Shown here in pieces: positions 5,951 to 7,199 of a stretch of 7,199 nucleotides of DNA. Source of the DNA: Acidobacteriota bacterium (GTDB taxonomy: Bacteria > Acidobacteriota > Vicinamibacteria > Vicinamibacterales > UBA2999); contig JABFRY010000299.1 of NCBI GenBank assembly GCA_013140955.1, forward strand, positions 1-7,199. Reading direction: 5' to 3'. Position 1 is the first letter of the stretch, and each line of letters starts with the position of its first letter. The notes below the pieces were generated by a model. That model was given only the letters and a program-made list of their open reading frames with translations. It was not told where the DNA came from and made no database searches. The translations under genes and the position numbers were made by a program.

Positions 5951-7173
5951 CGCGCCAGCACGGTCGTGCTCACGGCATCACGGCACTGTCGGCTGTAGCA
6001 CTGTCGGCTGCCGCACTGTCGGCTGTAGCACTGTCGGTCGCCACACTGTCAGGCGCCACACTGTCAGGCGCCACGCTGGCAGGCGCACCGCAGCAGGCGG
6101 CGCAAACCGTCGCGCAGCCGCCCGCGCCAGCTGATGACGCCGTGCAGGTCGTGCACATCCGCGGGAATCTCTACATGCTGGTGGGGGCCGGCGCCAACGT
6201 CACGGCCTCGATCGGGCCCGACGGCGTGATGCTCGTGGATACCGGACTGCCCGGGCAGACCGACCGCCTGCTGGCCGCGATTCAGCGCATTCAGGGAGCC
6301 CTGCTCCTCGATCAGGCGCGTGCGGCCCGCCTGCCCCAGGGTGCCGCCGAGGGGCGGTCCACCATCCAGGACTCGCAGAACCCGGTCCCGGCGCCCAAGC
6401 CGATTCGCTACATCATCAACACCCACGCGCACGCCGACCATACGGGCGGCAACGCCGCGGTGGCCGCGGTCGGTCGCACGTTCACCGGCGGCAACGTGGC
6501 GGGCAATATTGCCGACGCCGGCGAGGGCGCCGCCATCCTCGCGCACGAGAACGTGCTGGTGCGGATGAACACGCCGACGCCCGGGCAGGCCGCCACACCG
6601 TTCAGGGCGTTGCCGACCGACACGTACTACGTGGACACGATGAAGCTCAGTCACTTCTTCAACGGGGAAGGCGTGCAGCTGATGCATCAGCCCGCGGCCC
6701 ACACCGACGGCGACTCGCTGGTGTGGTTCCGGGGCAGCGACGTGATTGCCGCCGGCGACATCTTCAATACCGAGTCGTACCCGGTCATCGACCTGGCGTC
6801 GGGGGGACACGTCAACGGTCTCGTTGCCGGGTTGAATCGCATCCTGGACCTGGCGGTGGCCGAGTTCCGCTCGGAAGGCGGCACGCTGATCGTGCCCGGC
6901 CGCGGGCGTCTCAGCGACATGGGCGACGTGGCTTACTACCGCGACATGGTCACCATCGTGCGCGATCGCGTGCAAGCCCTCATCGACAAGGGCCTGACGG
7001 TGGAGCAGGTGAAGACGGCGCGGCCCACCTTCGAGTGGGATGGCCGCTACGGCGCCACGAGCGGGCGATGGACGACGGACATGTTCGTCGAGGCCGTGTA
7101 TACCAACCTGAAGGCGGACACCGAGGCACGCCGGGCGGCCGCGGCCGCGACGCGTCCGGGACGGAGGCCATGA
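5947..7173 (+). CDS. Exported metallo-beta-lactamase-fold hydrolase with an altered metal site
   Basis: This 408-residue MBL-fold protein probably hydrolyses an unknown substrate in the periplasm. The GTG start overlaps the previous TGA (GTGA) and follows AGGGGG (5936-5941) by 5 nt; no other start would keep the signal peptide. That peptide (about 1-47, cleavage likely near AGA-P) is mostly ALSAV/ATLSG pentads encoded by 15-bp repeats. The MBL fold follows: LYMLVGAGANVTASIGPDGVML then VDTGLPGQ (N-terminal beta strands), an extra segment near 118-150 rich in Gln, Ala and Pro, then the metal motif HAHADH at 160-165 (ligands H160, H162, D164, H165), H252 in AAHTDGD and D271 in AAGDIF. The last ligand is normally His in a PGHG motif; here it reads PGRG, with Arg319 (CGC, one transition from CAC). 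H288 in SGGHVNG is a possible substitute. The C-terminal YRDMVTIVRDRV and WTTDMFVEAVYTNL segments resemble other exported acidobacterial MBL proteins as I recall them. It is not a confident antibiotic-resistance enzyme. Confidence 0.9.
   Translation: MTRQHGRAHGITALSAVALSAAALSAVALSVATLSGATLSGATLAGAPQQAAQTVAQPPAPADDAVQVVHIRGNLYMLVGAGANVTASIGPDGVMLVDTGLPGQTDRLLAAIQRIQGALLLDQARAARLPQGAAEGRSTIQDSQNPVPAPKPIRYIINTHAHADHTGGNAAVAAVGRTFTGGNVAGNIADAGEGAAILAHENVLVRMNTPTPGQAATPFRALPTDTYYVDTMKLSHFFNGEGVQLMHQPAAHTDGDSLVWFRGSDVIAAGDIFNTESYPVIDLASGGHVNGLVAGLNRILDLAVAEFRSEGGTLIVPGRGRLSDMGDVAYYRDMVTIVRDRVQALIDKGLTVEQVKTARPTFEWDGRYGATSGRWTTDMFVEAVYTNLKADTEARRAAAAATRPGRRP
5983..6087 (+). repeat. Seven in-frame 15-bp tandem repeats encoding the MBL signal peptide core
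   Basis: Units start at 5983, 5998, 6013, 6028, 6043, 6058 and 6073. Units 1 and 3 are identical (GCACTGTCGGCTGTA), and units 5 and 6 are identical (ACACTGTCAGGCGCC). The others differ at a few bases. Each adds exactly five residues, giving ALSAV, ALSAA, ALSAV, ALSVA, TLSGA, TLSGA and TLAGA (residues 13-47), the hydrophobic core of the signal peptide. The two TCA codons here (6049, 6064) are A-ending. After 6064 this gene has no TCA, TTA or CTA codon, so the repeat differs in codon use from the rest of the gene. Confidence 0.92.
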
Positions 7174-7199
7174 TGCGGCTGGCGTGCACACTGCTGACC
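7170..7199 (+). CDS. Start of a third gene of the cluster, apparently exported, cut by window edge
   Basis: An ATG at 7170 overlaps the preceding TGA as ATGA, and a second in-frame ATG follows at 7173. GGAGG at 7163-7167 lies 2 nt before the first ATG and 5 nt before the second, so the second is the better start. Only MMRLACTLLT can be read: a short positively charged start leading into hydrophobic residues, which suggests a signal peptide. Its overlap with the MBL gene indicates translational coupling. Nothing can be said about its function. Confidence 0.55.
   Translation, partial: MMRLACTLLT

Noticed and set aside
6037..6087. Pentapeptide-repeat protein domain suggested by ATLSGATLSGATLAG
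   Set aside because: Only about three units fit the A(D/N)LXX pattern, they lack the usual polar residue, and they sit inside a signal peptide rather than a folded helix.
6502..6513. Perfect 12-bp palindrome GGCAATATTGCC inside the MBL gene
   Set aside because: About two such palindromes are expected by chance in a window of this size, and it lies in coding sequence with no promoter nearby.
6064..7191. A 375-codon antisense open frame over the MBL gene
   Set aside because: It is again in phase with the sense codons and closes at the TCA codon at 6064. The product has no recognisable features.

Overview
The window reads as chromosomal DNA from a GC-rich, Gram-negative soil-type bacterium. 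An Acidobacteriota member, possibly of the Vicinamibacteria, is most likely. The main reason is the large TonB-dependent receptor with an N-terminal carboxypeptidase-regulatory-like domain, a type greatly expanded in that phylum. It sits beside an exported protein of a DGRPHP/WEGD type and an exported metallo-beta-lactamase-fold protein, which I recall as common there. The lineage is inferred from protein style only; there is no rRNA or marker gene. All four main genes look intact, and no phage, transposase, CRISPR array, tRNA or rRNA was seen.

Layout: (1) 1-1326, minus strand: nearly all of an MFS permease of the aromatic acid:H+ symporter (AAHS) type, with its C-terminus cut off by the window edge. 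(2) 1327-1481: a divergent intergenic region with a good sigma70-like promoter (TTGACC, 18 nt, TATACT) facing right and a perfect 6+6 bp inverted repeat overlapping its -35 box. (3) 1482-4787, plus strand: a 1101-residue TonB-dependent outer-membrane receptor. (4) 4788-4999: an intergenic region with a degenerate short tandem repeat, a probable intrinsic terminator and a second strong hairpin just before the next gene. (5) 5000-5950, 5947-7173 and 7170-end: three plus-strand genes joined by 4-nt stop/start overlaps (GTGA, ATGA). They encode a 316-residue exported protein of unknown function, a 408-residue exported MBL-fold hydrolase, and the start of a third, apparently exported protein that runs off the window.

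A working model, as inference only, is that the receptor brings a ligand across the outer membrane, the exported proteins bind or process it in the periplasm, and the AAHS permease takes a small aromatic acid across the inner membrane. Nothing in the sequence identifies the substrate, and the terminator makes it likely that the three-gene cluster is transcribed separately from the receptor.

The most unusual details are these. Seven in-frame 15-bp repeats encode most of the MBL protein's signal peptide. A related GTCGGC...CT repeat lies in the upstream intergenic region. An Arg (R319) sits where the last metal-binding His (PGHG) is expected in the MBL protein. I found no clear evidence of a wholly new defence or mobile system.
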